Assembly (NCBI RefSeq): GCF_035083965.1
Contig: NC_089731.1
Coordinates: forward strand, 9,956,001 to 10,020,000
Direction: 5' to 3'
DNA: 64,000 nt
From: Branchiostoma lanceolatum
Taxonomy: Eukaryota; Chordata; Leptocardii; Amphioxiformes; Branchiostomatidae
Of this stretch, positions 14,001-26,000 are shown one piece after another (the stretch's first letter is position 1; each line of letters starts with the position of its first letter). The notes under the pieces were generated by a model. That model worked only from the letters and a program-made list of their open reading frames with translations. It ran no database searches and was not told the origin of the DNA. Position numbers and translations under genes: made by a program.

Positions 14001-17000
14001 CCCTTTTCAGCCTTCCCCAATAGGTTAGAAGGATACCTGTTAACAAAAGTGTACTGGTGTGTAAATGTTACCTGTCAGGTCCTCGTCACTCTGAACTTGT
14101 AGACTCTCCATTCTGTCTAATGTGATGGTAAATGTCTGCCCGGCTGGATAGTGCTGGCCATCGAACTCTACCTCCTGGGTTGGTACAATGTTCACAGTGG
14201 TTCCATCCTGGGTGCCAGCCACCACAAACTCTGAAAATTGTGTTATCATCATATTAAATAACCAAGTGGCCACTCCTCCAACAGTCATGTCGGAATGTCC
14301 AATCAATCTTAGCATGAATATTCTCCAAGAAATACTATAAGTTAAAGGGCATTTTCCTCCACATTTCAATTATTGTGCTTGATATTCAGCACATCACATA
14401 AGATTATCTGTAGCCATAGGTAGTCAAGTTCAATTCCTGCTTGACAGTGCACACTGCAGCTTTGAATAGGTCATGTTTTGTATGTTGGGAGTTCTTAAAC
14501 TTTATCAATCAACCATGCTGGAAGGATTATTGCAATGAAGAAAACAAAACTGCTGCATACAATATAGGTATGATCAGTAATGAGAAAAGGCAAATACCTG
14601 AGGGGTAAACTTTTGTTGTTCCTGACGGTGTGCTGCAGATGACGTAGTACTCAGTTCCAAGGACGTCTGTTGGCAGGGCCAGGAAAGCATCTGTGGACCA
14701 GGTGTCAGCAGACATGCCATACACCATGATAGGGCTGTCAGCTGTGACTGAGACGGCTTCTTTCCCCGTCTGGCTTCCCTTCAGTTCCACACCGCCTCGG
14801 GGCAGTTCAACAACAGCAACCTGTGAAGGTAAAACAAAGCTCAGAGAATTCTTGTTTCCTTCACTGTAACTTTATGTTCACTGTTTTCACTGTCACCTCT
14901 GGACCATGAACTTATCATCACCGTGAAAAAACGTATTTATGATTCCTCCACACATAATTTCTGTAAATCACTTGCTGTCACCATGAAGTTAAAGTTTAGT
15001 GAAAATGACAATTTTTCTTACACCATGAAATTTTGCTACCGTGAACTTAAAGTGAATTACGGCATTCTCCACACATTGTATGTGTCTCTTTTAGAAATTT
15101 GATTACTGGTCTAGGAAAACCTTCAAGATATCATGCATGTACTTAGATTGAATCTTCTCATGATGCCTTGTTCATTTGTCATTTACTACTAGAGTGATAG
15201 ATTTAACAGTTAACTTAGTAGTTCTGAAAATGGTTAATAATCATTTATATATACTTCATTTACCGAGTATACCTAACATTATAACTCCTAAGCAGGTGAA
15301 TATAGGAAAAATTCTATTGCTGTTATGGTCAGCTAATACATATAATCTGACCCAAAGTTGACTTCATTTCAGTCTGCTCATTTAACATTTACTCTTTGAA
15401 AAACATTCCTTTGGAGGTGAGACATTCAAGTAATAATGACCCAAAATTGTGGTGGGACAAGAAGAAGAGAAATTACTGACCTCACTGGATGTAACACTGA
15501 TGGAGGAGCTAAAGCCAGTGGAAGGGACGGCAACTTCGACTGAAGAAGGCGTGGACCTTGTACCAGTGATGAACAACATGGTAGCCTTATCTCCGATAGC
15601 GCCCGGTTCTGATGAGTAAATTAGATTCTCCGGGAATGCTAGGATGAACTCAGTGCCCTTTGTGCTGGAACGGTCAATTTCTGAAAAAGGGATGAACTTC
15701 AGAATCTGTGTCATTTAATGATAATCATTTAATAATCAGATTCAATCTACTTTTTGTGCTCAGCTACGAGAACGTGTCCCGAAGGCAGAATTTAGTTGGT
15801 TTTTCTAAAAGATTAAGAAATCAATGAGTACCAATACAGACTTGCGACTGGGTTGTAATACTGTTATAGCATGCAGTCTTGTTGTCACCGTATTAAGGTA
15901 GCATTTAATCAAAACATACACCATGTACCATAATAATTACTAGTACCAAGTCTGAGCAACCAATCTCAGTACTTCCTGTGGCAGTCTGACATTCTTTACA
16001 ACTTAGCTATCGAGGTAGTCAGTGTTGTGTACAGCAGGATGAAGGGTTAGATGACTTTGCAGGCTTTCCCAGTTGATATCATCCAGCCATTGTGTGGACA
16101 TCATTCCATATAATAATTCCAAATGGCATAGTTTTATCTTGTGCATCAAGAAATGAATAACACTTATTAAAATTACTGAGGTAGTCAATGTTGTGCAAAC
16201 CAGGATGAATGTTTATGTAGATGACAACAAAAGATGCTATGACAAGGATGTAGACGTGGATGTTTCACTGTAATCTTGACAGGGAAGCCTGATACATTTG
16301 CATTAAGTGTGCCCATCTAGTAGTAGTCACAGAGGTGCAAACGGCAAGTCAAACAGCCCACCTCCATATACCTCAACTTCACACACTGTCAGAGATCCTT
16401 GAACTGGGAGGTGGATCCCAACATATCGACCCCTCAGGCCCCTGCAGTCCGCTGGGTAGCCCACTTGTCTTGTTGTTACTCTTTGTTGAGTGCCACATGG
16501 CGAGTTCAAGGTCACCGCTGGATTATCCCCGACGTACACCCTGAAATTATCCAGCCGTGCGTGGCAGCAGTCCAGCCGGTTGAAGACCACCACCTCATCG
16601 ACAAAATAGCTGACACCAAGGTCAACATGCCACCAATTGTTGCTCCCATCATTTGTATGGGTGCAAGATCCGCCATAAAAGCTGCCATCTCTGTTGCCAT
16701 CCACAGCTCTGTCTGCATCACCGCCATAAACGGTACTTGACTGTTCAGCTGGCTGACCCAAAGCAAGATTGCTCCTGGACCAGTCTTTGGCTTCAAAGAG
16801 AATTCCAGATAGGGAATCGAGATTAGACTATCATCTGAATATAGATCCTTATAATGCATTTGCTGATTTCTGCTATCAACCAGTATTACATAATGGAACA
16901 AATTTTGAGGAATAGTGATATCAGGATAACTTTACTTTCTTTTTAACATGAAAACTAAAAATAATATCAAGATTACTGGAACATTTTACTGCCTGCTGCG

Positions 17001-20000
17001 TAAAAAGTTATGGGACAATCTAACTCTACTCCAAGATAAAGGGCTGCATATGTACCTTGTTCATACACCTCAACTTCACACAAATGCAAGTACTCCTTTC
17101 TTGGTATGAGAATCCCCACATATCGCCCCATCAGCCCATAACAGCTGATGGTATAGTTGCTTTTCTTGGTCTGCACTGGCTGATTGGCCACACACAATGG
17201 ATTTTCTTGGATTATTTCGTTGTCTCCAACATAGACATTGAAGCCATCAAGCCGATTCCAGGGACTGTCCATTCGGTTGAAGATGACAACCTGGTCGATC
17301 GGTCTGGAAAAGCCGAGGTCCACACGCCACCAGGGGTTTGTGTCTTTATTAGTATGGAAGCAAGGATCACCCGCATCATAGTTGCCATCTCTGTTCCCAT
17401 CCACAGCTAACTCAGCAGAGCTTGGGAATCTTGGAAAAGTACTTGACTGTGCAGCAGGCATGCCAAAAGCTATGTTCCTTGGGCCTTCAGTTGCAACTGA
17501 CCAGAAAAGCAAAAACAACTTTCGGTGCTATGATATAAAAGGACATAAACTATATGCTCTCTGTGAAATTAATAACAGTGCCAATTCAACAAGTTGAGAT
17601 ATAATGTATAATTATCAGGCATAAAGGTGATCCATGGCTTTTTTTAAGTATGAGATCATGAAACTCTAGTTCATCTTCTTTTTGGATTATCCAACTTTCT
17701 TTAAACATTTAGTTCTTTGAGGGGAAGGTCCAAATACTGACTGTAATTGTCAACAATATTATAGGAGGGATGCCGATGAATAACAACATACAACTTGAAG
17801 ATACAAGATGCAGAATTCTGGTTATCATTGGTTTATAATCAGATTGCTGATATCTAGAAATCTGGAGATATACATGTAATGCTCAACAGCAATGCACTTG
17901 TGAAGCTTTACAACCAGAGCCAAGATTCCCTCATGTCAAATGACGAGAATCTGAACAAACCTCGGGTTGGTACTAAAGACCAATCATACATGTTGCCGCT
18001 TGCTGCATTCATTTTCTCCTCATCAGAGCAGAGTTTTGTCTTCAGATAGCAGTTGGAGCCGGTGTTGTACTGAAAGGACAGGCATGACGAGGCCGCACAG
18101 CACGCGTCTGCACAGAACTGGAGAGTCACACCGTAGTGGATGGATATTTCCGATCCCACGCAGTCAGTTTGTGGGACGTGCCGAAATGTTGCCAGTCCAC
18201 AAGTGTCTGCTCCTGAAACAAAAGCATTTGGAATACACCAGGAGCAAAATGTCAGCTAAACTGCAATGTCGCTTAAGCCTTGCTTTCACATTAGTCCAAG
18301 TTGTGTTAACAATGAGTAAAATCGAGCCATGTTATATATAGAATTGTAGGAATCATTTTTGAAATGAAAACCTTCAAATCTTTACTGGTACCAAGTGGTC
18401 CTACATTGGGTGAGAAATGATGAATTACAATATACTGGAAGTCAGAACATTTGGTGATAGGTCTCCAAGAGTCACACTGAACAGCGTGAATTGTGCAACA
18501 TAAACATATCTATCAGTCAGCTATTCTCCTTACAGTTGAAAGACGCTAACCAAGGCAAACCCTTCTCACTGTGAACAATGCCTTAGACCAATGAGGCTTA
18601 AGCACCTTGCTAAGTTGACCTATCTCATATCATCAACACCTCTCCCCTTGTAACCTTGAACCATAGGAACATTGAACTAAAACTCCATGCTCCAACTCCA
18701 ACAGCAACTATGGTACAAAATTTAACGTACTCAGTACCAAGACTCATGAGTCAATCTAAAAACTAGCCAAATGTCTAATAGCAAAACATAATGATTTTAT
18801 TATATTGTCCCACCAGAATAGCCACAGATTTGGGAGTATGTACTGTATACCAACCGACTACATCATGCAGCCATGATGACTCTGTCCAGAGAATGAAATA
18901 CAGACAAAATCTGAGGAGTAATGGACCATCAAGGTTGGCTTACAGAATAACTCAAAATGCAAATTTACTATCCACTCCACCCTGCAGACTAGCCTGAAAG
19001 GCAGCTGATGAATAGAATGATCACTACATACATGTAGCTGAGGCTTGTTGGAAGCAGACCAATATCATTGAAGGTATACATGTATACCGTTTTATCTACA
19101 GGCTGATGCTTATTCAGGTTCACAGATACCGAAAGCTGCCATTATATATACTATCATTAAGTATGGTCACTATACTATACATAGCTCTCCCAACATTCAA
19201 ACCATTTGGTCATGTACAATTATAATGAATTCCGCCCAGATAAGGCCCTATATGGCTAGAACTTGCATAAACCAAAGCAAGTTACTATCATTATTTACTT
19301 CTTTGATCATACACATAGTCAGGACGATGTAACCAGGCACCACAAAAATACAGTCAAAATTGGACTAGTAGTACACACTTACAAGATCATTTGATCAGTT
19401 CATTAGGAACTCCTCGATAGTGAATGGAACATACTATTCTGGGGAAATTATGATAGCTTGGTCTAAAATAACCAACATGATTGTCTTTGAACTCCATGAA
19501 AAAGACTCAATTGTAGAATGATCATTAAAAAAAATTAATACACTTCCGCACACAAACATGATGAGAATCTATGTAAAGCCTCACACAAAATGTCAATCAT
19601 GCATAAATTTTATAATAATCATGTTGTCACTTGCTGCATATCATCTTCTCTCACTGACAATAGTAAGCCAGGATCATGTGTTTATGGTTTATGTAAGACT
19701 CTAGTAGGTAGTCTACATGTAGGTAGTAGGTAGTCTACATCATGTTGTATGCTACATGTATCATTAATACCTACTAGTCTGTGTAACGCAAACTCCGCTG
19801 TCCGGGGCTTTAACGGCCCCTTCCTATAAAGGATATTGGGCCGGCCACCAAAGTGCAATTGAACCAGAATCAACCTACCTGCTCTTTCTCCCAAGAAGTT
19901 GACTTCACGTAGCCAAGGCTGCCATGTCCCATGCGTTTTTGTGATGTTGAGTTTCCAGAATCGACCCGTGGCTGAGAAGCCTCCAAATTCCTGTATCTCT

Positions 20001-23000
20001 GATGTAGTTGCCACATCTGTCACTGTCACCACGTCTTCCCAGTTGTACGGGTCAGAACTGGCCGATGCTTGTAGCTGGAACGTTGAAATGTCGTGGGTTG
20101 TGTCTCCGCAATTGGTAATGCTAAACTTGGAAAGAGTGTAGCGCACGACGAGGTCGAAGATGATGTACCACGGGCCACGACCACCGGGGTTCCAGTGAGA
20201 ATAATAGTTCCCGTCTAGAACTTTGTGGGGACCAGCAGCATCAGGCCACGGCGTTTGTGTTGCATCAATTGGCCAATCAGGGGATCTCTCCAGCCAATCA
20301 GCACCTTTGTAGAAAAGAACAAGAATAACAGGACAGGTGAAGGTTAAGTGTCATGTTTTGTCAAAAGTCTCAATTTCCAAAGATATGAATTTGCAGTTTG
20401 GTCTAACAAGCCTGACTGTTGAGGACAATGTCACAGAAACTGAACCAGCCAAACACAGAGCCCGTCTACCACACCAACAAGCAGGCTTAATGCACAAAAA
20501 CAGCCACATCCTTGAAGATTTCTAAACTCCCAGCTAGTAACAATTCACCCATGAGGAATAGAAAGCCGTGATAGAAAATTTTTCCATGAACCCAGACATC
20601 TTCATTCTTCCATCCAATAAAGGTCCGTATTTTGGACATGGAACGATTACATGACAAAAGTTCAGGACCTGTTGCAAAACGATGACATATACTGTTGTGT
20701 TTCCGGATACCCGACCGACCCTATAGGGAGGTTCAACAAACAGTTACATGGTTGTGCAACCCTTCACCTGTGTCACCCATCATGGTTAATTGGTAAATGG
20801 GGAAGTTTGAAATAATGTTATCAACAGCTTCCCTGACATCACTCCCTCCAACTGGTTCACAACTTTTCAAGCACATCAACAATACATCAGGTACTCTCAG
20901 GAGAGTCATAACAACACAGCCTGCCTTTTCTGGATGCCCAACTCATGTGGAGAATGACGGCAATATTGAGGTGGAACCAACCACTGGAACATACGCTTGG
21001 TATTATAAGAACTGTTTCACGGAATGGAAACCAAGATTACTTTCAATTGGTTGAAGCCAAATTCAAGGAACATCCAAATGTGGATACCAACCTAGTGCAC
21101 CTAGGACTTTCAACAAAACCCTCAAACCTTCTGATGAATCCAAGAAACCTCCAACAAACTCGTAATTATCACCAAGACAGTTAACATGATTGATTACAAT
21201 TACAGATTACCTGTATATAAGGGTTTCAGAGAAGTTAAGACACATTCTTCTCAGCCATGACATTGCCACCAAGTGCAAGCCCTATTACTTTAAGACACTG
21301 CATGGTCTGTAACTTTTTCTCCTCCTGTTTAAGGCCATGTGAGCATGTACATGCATTCATACTGAGGTCATCAAAGAACGAAGTATTGTGCTAAGGTGAC
21401 CTATTTTCATTCACTTGAGTCTTTCTCCGTCTTAGTGCTGAGACTCCCTGAAGAACATATTATTAGATCAGAAAGAGTTGCACATAAATCAGCCAAAGTA
21501 ATCTACAGAAAAATACTACTGAGTAGGTAAAGTCACTATGTTTGTCCCATGGCTTGCTTGACGTGGTCGAAAAAACAATGTTGTAACTCAACTGGCTTTT
21601 GCATAATACACTTTGACATCTGTGCATGACCACAAGTGGACGACAATATGTACGAAGTGCATGACAATAGGTACCTGTTACCTTTTAATCTTAATGGTAT
21701 TTGTTTATCCAGATGAAATACATGTATATGAAAGGAGATCATTGACACAAAAGTTGCAAACATCTAAGGTTACAGAATGAGTCTTACCACATGCTGGTAT
21801 GTCACATCCCTCATATCTAGTGTCGGGATCCGTGGTGTAGCACCAAACTTCGACCCAGCCATCCGGATTCCGGCAGTAGTTCTGCTCCAGTCCACCTGAT
21901 GGGTAATCAGCAGCGGTGTACTGGTGTTCATGAGGCGTCTGACTGTCCCAGCGCTGGCACGTCTTGCCTGTTTTGGTCACAGAGACTGTTCCTCGGTAGG
22001 ATGTCCCATCTCCCCCTCTGCAATTTGCTGGTTGATGAAAGTTAAAAATATAGACTGTGAGGTATTAAAGAAATGCTGTCTTGAAGTTCAAGTGGGACTA
22101 GAGAGAACTTCTATATAGTTTTCTTTTTCATATCTGGTAAATGACCTCATGGCGTAACACATCAAGTAAAAGAACTGTGAGTACACTAGGCTGGATATCC
22201 GAACAGATCTTGTTGCGCCACAAATAGCGGGAAGTACCCCTTCTATTTTTGAAAAGTGTGGTGGGCTCTTTTGCGTGCTTGTGCACATTGATTGTGATAT
22301 TTACACATTTTGAAAGTCCTTCCACTGTGGAGAGCATTGCACTTCCGGCCAAATGAGAACCAGATTTTGAAGTAAGCTATTATAATAATAGAACTTCAGA
22401 CTAATGTTCTTAAGAAAGGCAGTAGGTTTGTAACTATGTTAGTGTAAATTTGCTGACATTCTACTTTATTTCATGTTGTGCATCCAGAATTCTTTCTGTG
22501 CAACTAAATGTTTGGGTTGGTGCACCTGAGTGCACCTATCCCAAAGATGAAGTGGCATAACTTTTTGATTCCTTGTTACACAAAATTCTTAGCCCGAGTA
22601 CCATCCATCCTCTGTAGTTACCGCTGGCTCAGTTTTTTTGCTTGCTCACCATGGTGATGAACAAGTGAAAAGACTGAGCCAGTGGTAACCCAGACTTCCA
22701 CTTTTTACCTGTCTACATTTTTCATGATGATGATTTTACCCCTGAGGTCTTCTCCGGATCCTGTTCTCTTGAGTAATAGATAAGTTGTGGGTGGAGCATG
22801 TGTATGGGGAAATAGTGCTGCTCAAACTCCACAAGAAAATTTCTTGAGATCTAAAGGGAGCTGGTTTGGAGCTGACTTAGAATTTCTCTGTTCTTGCCAT
22901 TATGATGATATTATTAGTAATTCACATTTAATTGCCATGTTTTGTGTGTGCTTGTGGTATTGATAGCTGTGTGGTTAAATTAGCAGACATGGGAGAAAGA

Positions 23001-26000
23001 AGAAATTACAAGATGTAAAGTTGTGTGGCCTAATGAGATGTGAACAAGCATGGTCATATACTTTCTTCATCTTCACCTTCAAGTTGACAGACGCCGCAGC
23101 TTAGACGGCAGTTGTACAACATGTAGTTTGGGTTGGCCTCACATTCCCCAATATTGGCCCAGGCGGCGCAGTAATCATTGTCATCCTCACAGTCAGTTAC
23201 TGGAAATACAAAACATATACTGTAAATGCATTTTTAAAAGTTCGCATGGTTTTTATTTCGCGGTAAGATAATGTTTTGCATTTACTTTCAGCTTATCTTA
23301 AATGATATACACTGAAAATGGAGTGTTCGCGGTGGATTTAAGTTCGCGTTTGAAACAATAGTAGCGCTACGTGGGCAAAAAGTTTTAAGTTCGCACAGAA
23401 AGTTCACCGCGAAAACCGCGAACATAAAACCACCACAAACATCTCTGCATTTACAGTATTAGTAGGGTGGCGGTGGCTTGATGGCAGGGTGTTTGGTCCA
23501 GGCCCCATAGGTCCTGACATACCCCACTGACGTTGTGCCCTTGGGAAAGGCACTTAGGCCACAGCAAGTAAATTCTATGGATGACATCCTCTGCCGACTC
23601 CAAAATCAATGCGCATGGGCGAAAAAAATCTACATTTTCTAATTTGTAGACCATGAAGCATGTTAGAAGAATTGAAACAATAAAACATGGTATCACAACC
23701 AACAAATCTTGTATTCAATAAAACAGTGAGAAACGCTGTTGTCAACATTAAAATCTTTATAAGCAGAATATAATGAGCATTTTGTTGGCAAAAAAACAAA
23801 TACATGAAATACCACTGCAAATCTCTACATATGTCTTCATCAGCAAACAAGTAGCTTTGTTTAATAGATTTCCTGACTGTGAAGAAAAAAATAACTATTT
23901 TTGAAGATGTGTACATGAAGTAAGAAAACAACAGTAAACTAGAAAGGCAACATTTGTGAGCAAATACAGCATGTTTAGCCATACTCCTCGCCATGCAAAA
24001 AATGGACTGTCCCAAAATAACAATGAACCCTTCTAAAATATTTCCACTAAAGAAATGGATCACCCCAGTCCAAAATTGAGTTTAAAAACAATAAGTCTCT
24101 CCATACAGGGATGGAGTCTTGCAGTAGCACCTCAACACATTGGACCAGTCCAAAACCATATCCACTTAAACAAATACACTTCTGCTAACAAATGGACTTT
24201 TTCATTATCTGAGTGACTCCAGCTCAAAATTGAAATGAATAATTAAAGAATCCTCCCCTTGCAAAAATTGGATATTCCGTGCCATCTGCCTGTTAACTAC
24301 ACCAGTCGAAAAATATCCGCTCAAAATTACACTCTTGGCGCATAATCAACCTAGTTCAAAATTGAATAAAAAAAGATTAACCCCAGGGAAGAATGAAGTT
24401 TTCCATAGTATACATAATGATATATATGAAGATTTGACAGGAGAGGAAGGAAATAACCAAAAACAACATATTTCAGCGATAGTATGGGTGAAATATAAAA
24501 ATGTGACACCCCTATGTTTGAATGCATGATTCAATAGTATACATTTTTGGTTGAAAATAACAAAACGAAAAAATTGTTTATTTCAAAAATCGTTTTGAAA
24601 GGCTGTATGCCAAACATTTGAATGAGGGCCTGTGTACATGATCAAGGCAGACATATGCCAAATTTCACATCATTTTGGTTTAATACATAGGAACAGTTTA
24701 CTGGAGATGTGTATCTTTGTTAAAAAAGAAGTGAACAAAGCCATGCAAGCACATTCCCATACCACATTTGGTATGAATACTAGCACACCTGCGCCAGTAA
24801 TGCAAGATAAATAGATTAACTCAATTGGTCAGGCTCACCGGCCAGGTGCACTTGGGGTCACTGACCTTTAGGTCATATGGTCAGGCTCACAGACCAGGTG
24901 CACTTGGGGTCACTGACCTTTAGGTCATATAAGGAAAATACCCAATGTTCTCCCCAAAATACCCTGCAAAATCGTATTTTGAAGTGATATATGCCAAAAG
25001 TGTGAATGGGGTTCTTTGAATATTTGTTCAATGTACCCCCATAGCAAATTTCAGGTCATTTTGATGTATTTCCAGAGCACAGGAGGCCAAAATGTACATT
25101 TTTGGTCAGAAAAACCTCAATAAAATCACTTTCAAGGTCAAAGTCGGAAAAATTTAAAAATCGACTATGGGTATTTGCCTAAACTACCTTCTTACCAAAT
25201 TTCAGGTCATTTGGTCAAAAAATGACAGAGATGAATCGATTTGAATATTTGACAGGAGAAGAAGAATAAGGAGAAGAAACATGAGTAAAAACAATATGTT
25301 GAGCCATACTAGGTATGGCTAAACATAATGATCGACATGCGTGTTACTGCGGGATGAATTCAGGTTTAAAAAAGGACACAGGGAGAAGGCTTCCCGTTCA
25401 CTTGGCACGGGAGTCTCCTGAGGCAGAGTGACTGTGATTACATGATGCTGGATATGCTCACTCTAGGCGAAACTCTCTCCTCTATAGCTCTCCTGAACAA
25501 AACTGCCATGCCTCAGAAATCTCCCGCATTTTCAATCAATTGTTTAAAGGGCAGTTTTGAACAGTTTTTTCGAACATCATAACTTAACTGTTTACATGAC
25601 TAATATCTGTTTTAAGACAAGTGCATAGAAGCATGTATGTATACGTTTTTCTTCGAATGTAACAACGTTGATTCTCTGCTTTTACCACCGTGCCACTCTT
25701 GTAACTTCTATAATTGATTTTATGTATATCATTAGATATTACTAATTAGAACGATTTTAACGTTTTGTAAAGTCTGACTCCAATTCAGTTTGTTGACTTG
25801 TCATGGTCTGATTGAGTTGTGTACGCAATAAAACATTCATCGTCCTTCCCGGTGTGAATCAAATATATCTGTCAGGATATGCAGCTAATGTACTGTTCAG
25901 TACAAACCTGGTGTGATATGCCATGAGGCGGTTTGCCGGGAATGCCATACAAACAAACAAACTTATAACAAACACAATTATATTACTTGCCAAAAACTTT

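Noticed and set aside
23062-23199. A toxin gene, from the ShK-like cysteine pattern
   Set aside because: The ShKT module is one exon of a large mosaic protein with lectin domains; the module alone does not indicate toxicity.
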